Source: an uncultured Methanobrevibacter sp. (lineage in GTDB: Archaea > Methanobacteriota > Methanobacteria > Methanobacteriales > Methanobacteriaceae). Taken from it: a DNA stretch of 64,000 nt. Below the pieces are notes generated by a model. The model made no database searches. It saw nothing but the letters and a program-made list of their open reading frames with translations, and was not told the origin of the DNA. This document shows, one piece after another, positions 8,118 to 17,840 of the stretch. The stretch lies in NCBI GenBank assembly GCA_900318035.1, contig ONJC01000004.1, positions 1-64,000 of the forward strand, read 5' to 3'. Every line of letters starts with the position of its first letter. Position 1 is the stretch's first letter. The translations under genes were made by a program, and so were the position numbers.

Positions 8118-9374
8118 ATGTTAAATGCTAATACTTATGTTACATCTCAAAAGGGTATTGGTGGAACAATTAGAAACCAATATGAAGATTTTTACGTTGA
8201 AGAAATTCCCGAAATCATTCCTGAAGGTGAGGGACCTAACGTTTATGTGTGGATTGAAAAACTGGGAAGAACCACATTGGATGTTGTTCTTGACATTGCC
8301 CGTGATTTGCATGTCTCAAGAAAAAGAATGGGCTTTGCTGGAATGAAGGATAAAAAAGCCATAACTCGCCAATGGATTTGCATAGCCAATATGGACTCAG
8401 AAGAGCAGTTAAGGCAAGTTGAGAATTTGGACATTTACAAAACTGATTTTTTAAAGATTGTGCGTGGACGCAAAAAGCTCAGGATGGGTCAGCTTAAAGG
8501 AAACAAGTTTAAGATTCTTATTAAAGACCTGGACGATATAGAAGAGAGTGCAGATATTGCAAATGAGGTATTGGCACAATTGGAAACAACAGGTGTTCCA
8601 AACTATTTCGGCTGGCAGAGATTTGGAAAACCAAGAACAATAACTCATCTGGTCGGCAAGGCACTGGTTGAAAATGACCTGGAAAAGGCAGTAAACACCT
8701 ACATTGGAAATCCTCAGGATGATGAAAGTGAAGATAATCAAAAGGCCAGACAGGCATATGATGATGGAAACCTTGAGGAATCCCTTGAGTTGATGGGCAA
8801 GGGAATGAGATATGAAAAAATGATGATTAAGGAGCTAATCAGAGATTCCAAAAAGGGTGAGCTTACAGACAAATCATATATGAATGCATTGCATGCCCTT
8901 CCAAAGCCTCTTCAGAGAATGTTTGTCCATGCTTATCAGTCTTATCTGTTCAATGAAGCGGTAAGCAACAGGGTAGCAATGGGCATTGATAAATATGTTG
9001 AAGGAGACATTGTCATAGATCCTGAAGAAAATATAGTTCGGGATAAAACTCCAGAGGAGTATCAGGAATTGATTGAAAACTTTGAAGCTAATCCGACATG
9101 TCCTCTGTTTGGTACCAAAGTTCCGTTTGCAGGCGGTGAAGTTGGCGAGATGGAAAAGAGTATCCTAAAGAAATATGGCATTACAAAAGAAGATTTCGAA
9201 GTTCCTAAAATGCCTAGGTTAGGAAGTCACGGGCTCAGGCGTCAGATGAGATTCAAGGTATGGGATTGCAGTGCAACTCCGACAGATGAAGGCGTTTTAT
9301 GCGAATTTTCAATTGATAAGGGTTCCTATGCAACAGCCGTTTTAAGAGAAGTAATGAAAAAAGATATAATTTAA
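8118..9374 (+). CDS. truD: tRNA pseudouridine(13) synthase TruD
   Basis: TruD isomerises uridine 13 of tRNA to pseudouridine. The conserved catalytic Asp lies in GMKDKKA, about residue 78 from the ATG at 8118. FGWQRFG and the C-terminal LRRQMR block are also typical, and 418 residues is the usual archaeal length. A GTG at 8109 is an alternative start adding three residues. The gene directly follows tRNA-Arg(GCG), so the two may share a promoter, and a link between a tRNA and a tRNA-modifying enzyme is natural. Confidence 0.93.
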   Translation: MLNANTYVTSQKGIGGTIRNQYEDFYVEEIPEIIPEGEGPNVYVWIEKLGRTTLDVVLDIARDLHVSRKRMGFAGMKDKKAITRQWICIANMDSEEQLRQVENLDIYKTDFLKIVRGRKKLRMGQLKGNKFKILIKDLDDIEESADIANEVLAQLETTGVPNYFGWQRFGKPRTITHLVGKALVENDLEKAVNTYIGNPQDDESEDNQKARQAYDDGNLEESLELMGKGMRYEKMMIKELIRDSKKGELTDKSYMNALHALPKPLQRMFVHAYQSYLFNEAVSNRVAMGIDKYVEGDIVIDPEENIVRDKTPEEYQELIENFEANPTCPLFGTKVPFAGGEVGEMEKSILKKYGITKEDFEVPKMPRLGSHGLRRQMRFKVWDCSATPTDEGVLCEFSIDKGSYATAVLREVMKKDII

Positions 9375-9402
9375 ATGAGTTATATTAAAAAATGGTGTTA
9401 AT

Positions 9403-10047
9403 ATGGTGATATGTCCTGATTGTGGAAAAGATGTAACAGATGCAAAATTCTGTTCAAACTGTGGTGCAACTTTAAAATCCCATGTTGAAGAAACAGCTGA
9501 TGCAGTTGAAGATAATGCTCCTGTTGAAGAAGTTATTGATGATAATATTGATGTTGAAGTAAAGCAAGAACCTCAAAGTGATGATGTTGAAGCAAATATA
9601 GTTAAAAAATCCAAATTCTGTTCAAACTGCGGAAGGGAAGTAGATGTCGATATTGCATTCTGCCCTCAATGCGGTTACAGATTTGATGAAAATAAAACAG
9701 AGCCACAAACTAAGTTTTGCCGTTCTTGTGGTGAAAAAATCAACATTAACGCGGAGATTTGTCCTAATTGTGGTGTTAGGGTGTCTAATGTCAGACCATA
9801 TGAAGAGAAAAATGTGCTATTGTCTGTAATTTTAAGCTTTTTATTCCCTGGATTGGGTCATATATATCTTGGTTTAACCAAAAAAGGTGTTTCATTTATT
9901 ATTGCTTACATTGTATCGGCTATACTTATACTTTTATTGGTAGGTATCGTATTAGTTATTGTAATCTGGGTTTGGGCTTTAATTGATTCAATTAAATGCA
10001 CTGAAGCCATTAACAGAGGGGAATTTGTTGAAGATAAATTATTCTAA
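9403..10047 (+). CDS. Triple zinc-ribbon protein with TM2-like membrane domain
   Basis: A 214-residue protein with three zinc ribbons: CPDCG...CSNCG near residues 4-22, CSNCG...CPQCG near 74-92, and CRSCG...CPNCG near 106-124. The first two are separated by an acidic linker. The C-terminal third has two membrane helices around an FPGLGHIYLG motif typical of TM2-type domains. The ribbons presumably face the cytoplasm. Proteins of this architecture are common in Methanobacteriales but have no defined role. It sits 28 bases after truD with a weak GGTG ribosome-binding site. Confidence 0.8.
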   Translation: MVICPDCGKDVTDAKFCSNCGATLKSHVEETADAVEDNAPVEEVIDDNIDVEVKQEPQSDDVEANIVKKSKFCSNCGREVDVDIAFCPQCGYRFDENKTEPQTKFCRSCGEKININAEICPNCGVRVSNVRPYEEKNVLLSVILSFLFPGLGHIYLGLTKKGVSFIIAYIVSAILILLLVGIVLVIVIWVWALIDSIKCTEAINRGEFVEDKLF

Positions 10048-10069
10048 TTTCATAATTTGAGTGATTGTT

Positions 10070-10459
10070 ATGATTGAATGTAGAAGTATTGCAAAAGGAA
10101 AAGGAAAAGGCGAATTGATTGTTTCAGGAGAACCTATCAGCTTTTTGGGAGGAGTCAATCCTGAAAATGGTACAGTAATTGATCCAAATCATGAATTGAA
10201 AGGCCAAAGTATCAAAGATAAGGTCCTGTTTATTCCCGGAGGAAAAGGGTCTACAGTAGGGTCTTATGTAATTTTTCAGATGATGAAAAACAACACTGCT
10301 CCTAAAGCTATCATCTGTTTAAATGCAGAACCGATTATAGCTACCGGCGCTATAATGTCAGATATTCCAATGGTCGACTCTCCTAGTGAAACCAAAGATT
10401 TGACAAACGGAACTATGGTTGAAGTTGACGGGGATAATGGAACAATAGAATTAATCTAG
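10070..10459 (+). CDS. Aconitase X swivel domain protein (phosphomevalonate dehydratase small subunit)
   Basis: This 129-residue protein matches the small, swivel-domain subunit of archaeal aconitase X (DUF126). It pairs with a large AcnX subunit to dehydrate mevalonate 5-phosphate to trans-anhydromevalonate phosphate in the archaeal mevalonate pathway for lipid precursors. The conserved [13 protein letters not shown] segment contains the expected active-site serine. I take the ATG at 10070 because GAGTGAT precedes it; a GTG at 10061 is possible. The large subunit is not adjacent. Confidence 0.85.
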   Translation: MIECRSIAKGKGKGELIVSGEPISFLGGVNPENGTVIDPNHELKGQSIKDKVLFIPGGKGSTVGSYVIFQMMKNNTAPKAIICLNAEPIIATGAIMSDIPMVDSPSETKDLTNGTMVEVDGDNGTIELI

Positions 10460-10466
10460 GGATAAT

Positions 10467-11681
10467 ATGCAAACTCTAATTGAAAACGTTAATGTAGTCA
10501 ATCCGTTTGAGGAAATTAAAACCAGTCAAAATGTATTGATTGAAAATAATTTGATAAAAGAGATTTCTTCCTCAATCAACGCTAAGGACAACGTTAATGT
10601 TATTGATGGTGAGGATAACTATTTGCTTTCAGGATTTATCGATTGCCATACTCATATTTTTGCAAAGGGTTTTCACAAAGAGGAAAATATGGCAAATCCA
10701 TTGGGCATTCATTTTTACAATGCCGTTCCTCATTCACTTCAAACAATAAACGCTGGAGTTACATCAATTAGGGATTGCGGATCCGCCGATTTAAGTTTTA
10801 AATTGGCTCAGCAAAGAAAACTTTTCACTGCTCCTAAGGTTTATTTATCAATTACTCCATTGGTCATGACAGGAGGGCATTTTGACCTGCTCCTGCCATC
10901 CGGTTTTGACATGGAAATAATATATCCCGGTTTTCCAAAGGGAAGATGTGACGGCATTGAGGAAGTTCTCAAAAAGACACGTGAAATTAAAAGGGCAGGC
11001 GCTGATTTTATTAAAGTAATGGCAAGCGGAGGAGTTTTGACTACAAACTCTTCACCTGAATTTGCACAGTTCAATAAAAAAGAGCTTAAAACCATTGTAA
11101 GGGAAGCAGATGCAAATAATATGAAGGTTTCGGCACATTGCCACAGTTTAAAAGGAATGAACAATTGCATCGATGCAGGATTTTCATCAATTGAACATGG
11201 AACATTCATAGATAAGAAAACAGCCTGTAAAATGGCTAAAAAGAATGTTACTCTTGTTCCGACATTGCTTGTTCACCAATTTTTATATAAGGCAGGATTT
11301 CCGGCATGGGATAATTATGCTGCTGAAAAAACAGCCAAATTGAAAGAGATAGTTAAAGTCCACAAGGAAAACATATCTGTTGCTTACCAGCAGGGTGTCA
11401 ATATTTTAATGGGAACCGACAGCGGTGTGATTCCTCATGGACATAACCTGGAAGAACTTGTTCACTTGACAGATATTGGAATGAGTGAAGATGAGGCGAT
11501 AGCCAGCGGTACAGTTAAGGCAGCTGAATTTTTAGGCCGGGATAATTTGGGTTTGGTTAAGGAAAATTATGTTGCAGATTTGATTTTGGTTAATTCAAAT
11601 CCTTTGGATGATGTTTCTATTTTAAGCGATAATGACAATATTTTAAATGTAATTCAAGATGGTATTGAAGTTAAAAATTAA
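10467..11681 (+). CDS. Amidohydrolase family metal-dependent hydrolase
   Basis: A 404-residue amidohydrolase of the imidazolonepropionase-like branch. It has the HxH metal motif in DCHTHIF near residue 59, a lysine in FIKVMASGG near 171-180, SAHCHS near 212, EHGTF near 233, and a catalytic Asp in GTDSG near 314-318. It forms a TIM barrel with a small beta-sandwich from both ends. The ATG is 8 bases after the AcnX small subunit stop, so the two are probably co-transcribed. The substrate cannot be named; related proteins act as prolidases or cyclic amide hydrolases. Confidence 0.85.
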   Translation: MQTLIENVNVVNPFEEIKTSQNVLIENNLIKEISSSINAKDNVNVIDGEDNYLLSGFIDCHTHIFAKGFHKEENMANPLGIHFYNAVPHSLQTINAGVTSIRDCGSADLSFKLAQQRKLFTAPKVYLSITPLVMTGGHFDLLLPSGFDMEIIYPGFPKGRCDGIEEVLKKTREIKRAGADFIKVMASGGVLTTNSSPEFAQFNKKELKTIVREADANNMKVSAHCHSLKGMNNCIDAGFSSIEHGTFIDKKTACKMAKKNVTLVPTLLVHQFLYKAGFPAWDNYAAEKTAKLKEIVKVHKENISVAYQQGVNILMGTDSGVIPHGHNLEELVHLTDIGMSEDEAIASGTVKAAEFLGRDNLGLVKENYVADLILVNSNPLDDVSILSDNDNILNVIQDGIEVKN

Positions 11682-11819
11682 TGAAAGTAATCTGCTGGCT
11701 GTAAACTATATAACAAAATGTGCATTTAAGACAATTGTCTGTGAGATAAACATTTCTATTATCGTGTTTCAAAGAGCAATTTCCATGGTAAAATTGTCAT
11801 GGATTATTTTTAGTATAAC

Positions 11820-11834
11820 CTAAATTTATATAAC
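11820..11834 (+). promoter_or_regulatory. TATA box of copA
   Basis: An AATTTATATAAC element lies about 50 bases before the copA ATG in the otherwise empty 202-bp gap (11682-11883). No inverted repeat strong enough to call a copper-responsive operator was seen. Confidence 0.35.
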
Positions 11835-11883
11835 ATTTAAAAACGATATATTTTTCTATAAGTCTAAAAACGGTTGTGATTTC

Positions 11884-14376
11884 ATGGTAAAGCATAAACA
11901 TATGGATTTGCCTATTGAGGGAATGCATTGCGCTTCTTGTGTTTTAAGTGTCAATAAAACTTTTGGCAAAGTTGAAGGAGTAGAAGAAGTTGATGCGGAC
12001 CTTGCAGCAAATAAATTGCATATTACTGTAGATACCAAAAAAATTTCTTATGAAGAAATGGAAAGGCTGGTAAAAAATCTGGGTTTTGAGCTCCACACAG
12101 ATGAAATGACTCTAAGAATTCAGGGAATGCACTGCGCTTCATGTACAATGAACGTTGAGAATTTTCTAATCAGACTGGATGGAATTTTTGATGTAAAGGC
12201 AGACTTAACCTCACAATCAGCAAGAATAAGATATGATTCATCTAAAGTGACATTGGATGAAATAGAAAAGGTAATAGAATCATTAGGCTTTGAGCTTTTA
12301 GGTGTTGAAGGACAAACAGAGATCGATGAAGAGGCGATTTATCAACAGGACCTTGCAGAAAAACGTAACAGAATTATTGTAGGCCTAATAGCTTCAGTTA
12401 TTTTAATGATTTTAATGTTTACGATGTGGGACCCTCTGGCCGGAATTGTAAACAGTTTAAATCAGGCAACAGGTCTTGACGTATCCTCTGTCGGTCTTTT
12501 ATCATTGATTGTAAGTATCGGTCCGTTTTTATATGTGTCCCTGCCAATTCTAAAAGCTGGATTCAACGGTCTGATGCATAAGAACTTGAATATGGACGTA
12601 ATGTATTCCATGGGTATTGTGGTTGCATATGTTTCAAGTATCCTCGGAACGTTCCACATTGTTTTGGACCATACATTCATGTTTTATGATTCTGCAGTAA
12701 TGCTTCCTGCATTCTTAATGATTGGAAGATATCTTGAAGCAAGAGCCAAGAAAAGAACTTCAGACTCTATTCGTGAACTTATTGGCCTTCAGCCAACTGT
12801 CGCAACAGCCATAGAGCTTGATGAAAACGGTGAAATCAAATCACAAAAGGAAGTTTCCATTGCCGACATTGAAATTGGCGATTTGCTTTTGGTAAAGCCC
12901 GGAGAGAAAATCCCCGTTGATGGTGATGTTGTGGGCGGCGAGTCCTATGTTGATGAATCAATGATTAACGGTGAACCGATTCCTAAAGTTAAAAAAGACG
13001 GTGAAGAAGTATTTGCCGGTACAATCAATCAGGATGGTGTTTTACACATCAAAGCTCAAAAGATTGGAAAGGAAACAGTGCTTTCAAACATTATTCGTTT
13101 GGTCGAGAAGGCACAATCTTCAAGGCCTCCGGTTCAGAAATTTGCAAATACCATCGTATCATACTTCATTCCGGTTATATTGACAATAGCTATTGCAGTA
13201 TTCCTGATTTGGTATTTTGTACTGGGAGCTACATTGCTCTTCTCTTTAACATGTCTGATTTCAATTCTGGTGGTCGCATGTCCATGTGCATTGGGATTGG
13301 CCACTCCAACTGCAGTTACTGTTGGTGTTGGAAGGGCAGCCGAATTCGGTATCCTGATTAAAAATGGTGATACTCTCGAAAATGCGGGCCAAATTGATGT
13401 TGCCGCTTTTGATAAGACAGGAACAATAACAGAAGGAAAACCTGAAGTGGATGACATAATCGCATATGGCATTTCAGATGATGAACTGATTAAGCTTGCG
13501 GCCAGTGTGGAGCAGAATTCAAACCATCCGATTGCAAAGGCAATTGTAAATAAAGCCAAAGAGTTGAATTTGGAGTTGGACCAAACCACAGAGTTTGAAA
13601 ATGTAACCGGTAAAGGTCTAAAAGCCAAATTGGATGGCGATGATGTTTTTGCAGGTAATCTTGCATTGATGAGGGCCAATGAAATTGACGTTTCCAAAGA
13701 GTCAGAGGATAAGTATCATGAACTTGAAAGCCAAAGCAAGACAATTATCTTTTTGGCATATGATAAATCTATAATAGGTATTTTAAGCTTATCTGATAAA
13801 ATCAAAGCCAATTCTAAAAGAACAATTGATGAACTGCATAAAATGGATGTTGAAACCTATATGATTACAGGGGACAACGAATCCACTGCACTCAATGTTG
13901 CCCATGAAGTTGGAATTGATAATGTCCGTGCTGGTGTCCTTCCGGAAAATAAGCTTGACATAGTAAAGGAAACTCAGGCAAACCATACCAGAAAAGTACT
14001 GTTTGTCGGTGATGGTATCAATGACGCTCCGGCACTGACACAGGCGGATATTGGTGTAGCTATGGGTAATGGAACGGATATTGCTATGGAAAGTGGTGAT
14101 ATTGTTGTTATGGAAGGTGATTTGGAAAATGTAGTTGCAGCAGTGCAGTTTTCAAAAAAGGTAATGAGAAGAATCAAGGAAAACATTTTCTGGGCCTTTG
14201 CATATAACTCAATATTGATTCCTGTAGCGGCAGGGGTATTATACCCAGCATTTGGAATAACATTTAAACCTGCATTGGCAGGTCTTGCAATGGCAATGAG
14301 TTCTGTGACAGTCATATCCCTATCACTGATGCTTAAGAGATATGTTCCTGAAATAAAAAGAAAAAGTAAAAATTAA
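11884..14376 (+). CDS. copA: Copper-translocating P-type ATPase CopA
   Basis: An 830-residue P1B-type ATPase that exports monovalent copper (or silver) across the membrane. Two N-terminal HMA metal-binding domains each carry GMHCASC (Cys 16/19 and 84/87). The transport helix has CPC at about 466-468, and phosphorylation occurs on Asp about 510 in DKTGTIT. SNHPIAKAI (the HP motif), TGDNE and GDGINDAPAL in the ATP-binding domain are present. The C-terminal membrane pair has YN and MSS motifs, which together with CPC indicate Cu(I) specificity. It is monocistronic, with a TATA-like box upstream. Confidence 0.95.
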   Translation: MVKHKHMDLPIEGMHCASCVLSVNKTFGKVEGVEEVDADLAANKLHITVDTKKISYEEMERLVKNLGFELHTDEMTLRIQGMHCASCTMNVENFLIRLDGIFDVKADLTSQSARIRYDSSKVTLDEIEKVIESLGFELLGVEGQTEIDEEAIYQQDLAEKRNRIIVGLIASVILMILMFTMWDPLAGIVNSLNQATGLDVSSVGLLSLIVSIGPFLYVSLPILKAGFNGLMHKNLNMDVMYSMGIVVAYVSSILGTFHIVLDHTFMFYDSAVMLPAFLMIGRYLEARAKKRTSDSIRELIGLQPTVATAIELDENGEIKSQKEVSIADIEIGDLLLVKPGEKIPVDGDVVGGESYVDESMINGEPIPKVKKDGEEVFAGTINQDGVLHIKAQKIGKETVLSNIIRLVEKAQSSRPPVQKFANTIVSYFIPVILTIAIAVFLIWYFVLGATLLFSLTCLISILVVACPCALGLATPTAVTVGVGRAAEFGILIKNGDTLENAGQIDVAAFDKTGTITEGKPEVDDIIAYGISDDELIKLAASVEQNSNHPIAKAIVNKAKELNLELDQTTEFENVTGKGLKAKLDGDDVFAGNLALMRANEIDVSKESEDKYHELESQSKTIIFLAYDKSIIGILSLSDKIKANSKRTIDELHKMDVETYMITGDNESTALNVAHEVGIDNVRAGVLPENKLDIVKETQANHTRKVLFVGDGINDAPALTQADIGVAMGNGTDIAMESGDIVVMEGDLENVVAAVQFSKKVMRRIKENIFWAFAYNSILIPVAAGVLYPAFGITFKPALAGLAMAMSSVTVISLSLMLKRYVPEIKRKSKN

Positions 14377-14381
14377 TTGGT

Positions 14382-15233
14382 CTATTGATCAATTAATTCT
14401 AATTTTAATTTTCCGAGTTTTGGTGCAAGGAAGTTATAGAATATAGCCATAAGTGCACCGTTTACAAATGCGCCAACAAATCCTACGATTACATTTATAA
14501 CGAGAGTCATTATGTTTCCTCCGCTTACCAATGTAATAAGTGCAAGGATTAAATTTAAAACGCCACCGACAACTGCAAAGACAATAGCTAGTTTTAAAAC
14601 ATCAATTGAATCGATTGCAGTCATGCCGTCTTCGTTGGATAGGTTTACAATAGCTCCTCTTCCGGAACTTGCAAGAATGTTGTAGATGTAACACCCAAGC
14701 AATACAAAGACAAATGAAATGATGAATGTACCAAAAATAATCATGGCAATTGTAAAAGGTTGGCTTAAAAGCATCATGAATTGATAAACGCTGTATGCCA
14801 TTAATTGTTGGCCGGAGTACATTAATGTCTGAATCAATGAATTGAGCAATAACGGGAACAGGAATACTGAAACCAGGTATACTAGGATTACCTGAATTGT
14901 AATAATCATTGAAATGACGATTGCAGTTTCAACGGTTGAGACCTTGATAATCTCCTTATCGTCCTTGAAAGCTATCTTTATTGAATTGAGCTTTTGTGTT
15001 AAAAGGTTATAGAGATAACCTTGACAAAATGCATTATATATTGTGTACATCAATGCCCCTACAATAATTGTGGGAATTATAAAGATTACGCCACCCATAG
15101 CCTGAGGACTTGAAACTCCTATCGCTATAACTATAACTATTGAGAATATTATTGAAAATAATACTGCAATAGCAGTTGAAATTATTGTGTAGGAAGCTAA
15201 ATCCACTGATTTTAACTCTTTAAGAACACTCAT
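14382..15233 (-). CDS. Multi-pass membrane protein of unknown function
   Basis: This 283-residue protein has about six hydrophobic helices (near residues 15-45, 50-70, 105-135, 155-187, 212-238 and 243-268) and little soluble sequence. The small residues in the last helices (VGGVLNLILALITLVSGG) suggest close packing. No catalytic or transporter motif is seen and I do not recognise the family. It lies 8 bases after purB on the minus strand and is probably co-transcribed with it; it converges on copA with a gap of only 5 bases. Confidence 0.7.
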   Translation of the reverse strand: MSVLKELKSVDLASYTIISTAIAVLFSIIFSIVIVIAIGVSSPQAMGGVIFIIPTIIVGALMYTIYNAFCQGYLYNLLTQKLNSIKIAFKDDKEIIKVSTVETAIVISMIITIQVILVYLVSVFLFPLLLNSLIQTLMYSGQQLMAYSVYQFMMLLSQPFTIAMIIFGTFIISFVFVLLGCYIYNILASSGRGAIVNLSNEDGMTAIDSIDVLKLAIVFAVVGGVLNLILALITLVSGGNIMTLVINVIVGFVGAFVNGALMAIFYNFLAPKLGKLKLELIDQ

Positions 15234-15241
15234 TATTACAC

Positions 15242-16591
15242 CTAGAACCAGTCTTTGGATTTTTCGAGTAATTCATCAATAATTATTGAAATGGAACCGA
15301 CATAAGTGTGAGGATCCATTATTTTTTCAACATCATCTTCAGTGAGGTATTTTTGAACTTCCTCATCTTCAAGGATTAATTCACCCAATAACAGTTTTTC
15401 TTTGTTGGCCTTAATTGCATTTTTCCTTACAATGCCGTATGCAGTCTGTTTTCCCATTCCTGCACGGGTAAGTTCTGCCATTAGTCTTTCAGCCATAATC
15501 AAACCGTTGGTTAGGTTTAAGTTTCTTTCGATATTTTCATCGTAGAAAATTAAGTTATTCATTAATTTGATTGTTAGATTGAGGATGTAGTCTGTTAAGA
15601 TACAGCTTTCCGGAAACATGATTCTTTCACATGAGGAATTGGTCAAATCTCTTTCATGCCAAAGCGGATTGTTGTCTAAAGCAGCATTAACATAGGATTT
15701 AATGATTCTGGCAACACCACAAATTCTTTCTGCAGTAATAGGATTCATTTTGTGTGGCATTGTACTGCTTCCAACCTGTTTTTCAGGATCAAAGAATTCT
15801 CCAACTTCCATAAGTTCTGTTCTTTGAAGGCTTCTGATTTCCAATCCAATTTTATCCAATGTACTTGCGATATTTGCCAAAACGCTGATGAATTCTACAT
15901 GATTGTCTCTTTGGACAACTTGATTTGTGATTGTTGCAGCAGGAAGGCCTAAAATTTCTGCAACGGTTTTGTGGATTTCCCACCCTTGTTCGCCTAATGC
16001 TGCAGTTGTACCAACAGCTCCGTCCATCATTCCAATACAAACGTTTGATTCCGCATTTTCCAATCTTACGTATTGTCTGTGGAGTTCATCAGCCCAAATA
16101 CCAAATTTCATGCCGTATGTGGTTGGAAGAGCGTGCTGACCGTGAGTACGTCCGATGCACACTTTCATTTTGTTTTCTTCAGTTAACTTGAGCATTATTT
16201 TGGTTAATCTTTCCAATTTCTCTTTTAAAACTTCAATTGAATCTTTTATGAGCAATGAATTTGAACTGTCTACAATATCATTAGATGTAGCTCCAAAGTG
16301 CACATATTCTCCAGCACCATTTTCACATACTTCTGTTATTGATTTGGACAGTGCTGCAATATCGTGGTTGGTTTCAGCTTCGATTTCTTTCATTCTTTCT
16401 AATTTAACATAATCTGTATTGGCTTTTGCTGCAATTTCATCAGCAACTTCCTGTGGGATGATGCCGAGTTTTCCTTCAGCTTGAGCCAATGCGGATTCCA
16501 CATCTAACATTTTTTGCAGTTTATTTTCTTCTTCCCAGATTCTTTTCATTTCCGGGGTACCATACCTAAATTCAATCGGATGTATAGCCAT
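15242..16591 (-). CDS. purB: Adenylosuccinate lyase
   Basis: PurB cleaves both SAICAR and adenylosuccinate, releasing fumarate, in purine synthesis. The fumarase/aspartase superfamily signature GSSTMPHKMNP is present (about residues 273-283), along with TSNDIVDSS near 104 and GRTHGQHALPTTYG near 146. The length of 449 residues is normal. The ATG at 16591 opens with MAIHPIEFRYG as in other archaeal PurB. It is the first gene of a minus-strand pair with a membrane protein and is divergent from an HTH gene. Confidence 0.95.
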   Translation of the reverse strand: MAIHPIEFRYGTPEMKRIWEEENKLQKMLDVESALAQAEGKLGIIPQEVADEIAAKANTDYVKLERMKEIEAETNHDIAALSKSITEVCENGAGEYVHFGATSNDIVDSSNSLLIKDSIEVLKEKLERLTKIMLKLTEENKMKVCIGRTHGQHALPTTYGMKFGIWADELHRQYVRLENAESNVCIGMMDGAVGTTAALGEQGWEIHKTVAEILGLPAATITNQVVQRDNHVEFISVLANIASTLDKIGLEIRSLQRTELMEVGEFFDPEKQVGSSTMPHKMNPITAERICGVARIIKSYVNAALDNNPLWHERDLTNSSCERIMFPESCILTDYILNLTIKLMNNLIFYDENIERNLNLTNGLIMAERLMAELTRAGMGKQTAYGIVRKNAIKANKEKLLLGELILEDEEVQKYLTEDDVEKIMDPHTYVGSISIIIDELLEKSKDWF

Positions 16592-16654
16592 TTTTTATCA
16601 ACTCATTTTAATTCATTAAATTATAATATATATTTAATTTTCTTTTATATTATA

Positions 16655-16683
16655 TTTTGTTTACTTTACAAAACATTTATATA
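16655..16683 (+). promoter_or_regulatory. Inverted repeat plus TATA box before HTH gene
   Basis: TTTTGT (16655-16660) and ACAAAA (16668-16673) form an inverted repeat around a 7-nt centre, directly followed by a CATTTATATATA TATA box. It lies in the 154-bp divergent gap between purB and the HTH gene. Its place beside the TATA box is what an autoregulatory operator would look like; this is inference. Confidence 0.35.
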
Positions 16684-16745
16684 TACTTCATTTAAAGAAA
16701 TTAGTACAACCACTTTAATCTCTTGATTAATTGGTGGGTGAGTAT

Positions 16746-16949
16746 ATGGAAACAAAAATTCGGCAATTGCGCCAGGAAAAAGGCATTACTCAACAGGAAT
16801 TGGCAGAATCTGTTGGAGTAACACGCCAAACAATCAACGCTTTAGAAAATGCTCGTTATAATCCGTCCTTACTGCTAGCTTACAAAATTGCAAAGTTTTT
16901 GGGCGAAAATTCCATTGAAGATGTTTTTGTGTTTAATGAAGATGATTGA
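16746..16949 (+). CDS. XRE-family HTH transcriptional regulator
   Basis: This 67-residue protein consists of almost nothing but a Cro/CI-type helix-turn-helix: [10 protein letters not shown] and [19 protein letters not shown] form the two helices. It resembles the short YgzD/YozG-like regulators that control a neighbouring membrane protein. The ATG at 16746 is preceded by GGTGGGTGAG; a TTG at 16731 lies before that site and is unlikely. It sits 98 bases before a CPBP protease gene, its probable target. An inverted repeat lies over its own promoter. Confidence 0.88.
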   Translation: METKIRQLRQEKGITQQELAESVGVTRQTINALENARYNPSLLLAYKIAKFLGENSIEDVFVFNEDD

Positions 16950-17047
16950 ATGAGATTTTGGGATAGTATTTATTTGAATAGTTTATCATGTTAATATATA
17001 TGCTATTTAATTTTTGAACTCATTTTAATTTACTGATTTTTGATAAT

Positions 17048-17818
17048 ATGTCTTTATTCAATGATAATCTGAAAGAAATTAAAATTTATCACATTGCTAT
17101 TCTTATAGTTGTTTCATATTTTGTTTTGTATGGTTTGGGCATGGTTACAGATGTAATTAATGTAAAATGGCTGTATGTAGTAATTATGGTTTATTTCATT
17201 ATCAAATTAAAGGATTATTCTTCAGATTTTAGGGATGATCTTTTCAATGTCTTTTCAAAAATCGAGTTAAAACATGTTCTTGTGATAGTTTTTTCAAATA
17301 TTTTCTTTTCCTATGGTATGCTGTATCTGGCAAATGAATGTGTTGCTCATTTTCCGGCTTTAAATTTTTTAGTTGGATTTTACGCACCGTCAATGTCATT
17401 GATTGGGTCATTGCCGATTTTAGGCGTATTTGTATCTACTGTAATAATCTCTCCAATATCTGAGGAGCTGATATTCAGGGGAGTTTTTTTGAACCGGCTT
17501 AAGTTATTCACTCCCACATTATTTGCAGTTTTAATTTCCTCGCTGCTGTTTGCGGCCCTTCACAGTTTTGGAAGTATAATCTCCGCTTTTGTTTTTGCAG
17601 TTTGCATGGCTGTATTGTATTTGAAGACAGAAAACATCTGTGTTCCCATACTGGCTCACTTTCTAAACAACCTATTTGCCGAATTAATCAGGATTGCCGA
17701 TTACAATAACCTATTGTTCACCAATGGCATTGTAATGTCTGTTGTCTCCATATTGGCAATAATTTCAGCAATAATTTTGTTAAAGTCAATTACTAAAGAA
17801 TTGAATAATCTTAAATAA
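17048..17818 (+). CDS. CPBP family intramembrane metalloprotease
   Basis: A 256-residue integral membrane protease of the CPBP (CAAX protease/bacteriocin-processing, Rce1-like) family. The catalytic motifs are all present: EEx3R in SEELIFRG (Glu 139-140, Arg 144), Fx3H in LLFAALHSFG (His 172), and Hx3N in HFLNN (His 204, Asn 208). Seven or eight membrane helices are visible. The substrate is unknown; in bacteria, relatives act in bacteriocin immunity or prenyl-protein processing. It follows an HTH regulator and precedes a small membrane protein. Confidence 0.88.
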   Translation: MSLFNDNLKEIKIYHIAILIVVSYFVLYGLGMVTDVINVKWLYVVIMVYFIIKLKDYSSDFRDDLFNVFSKIELKHVLVIVFSNIFFSYGMLYLANECVAHFPALNFLVGFYAPSMSLIGSLPILGVFVSTVIISPISEELIFRGVFLNRLKLFTPTLFAVLISSLLFAALHSFGSIISAFVFAVCMAVLYLKTENICVPILAHFLNNLFAELIRIADYNNLLFTNGIVMSVVSILAIISAIILLKSITKELNNLK

Positions 17819-17840
17819 TAAGGGATATAGATATTTTAGC

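Noticed and set aside
13134..13744. Long minus-strand ORFs inside copA
   Set aside because: They are antisense shadows of a well-supported gene, with no ribosome-binding site and unnatural composition.
17048..17818. CPBP protease as an abortive-infection phage defence gene
   Set aside because: The name Abi is historical for this family; the sequence shows only protease motifs and no phage-sensing partner.
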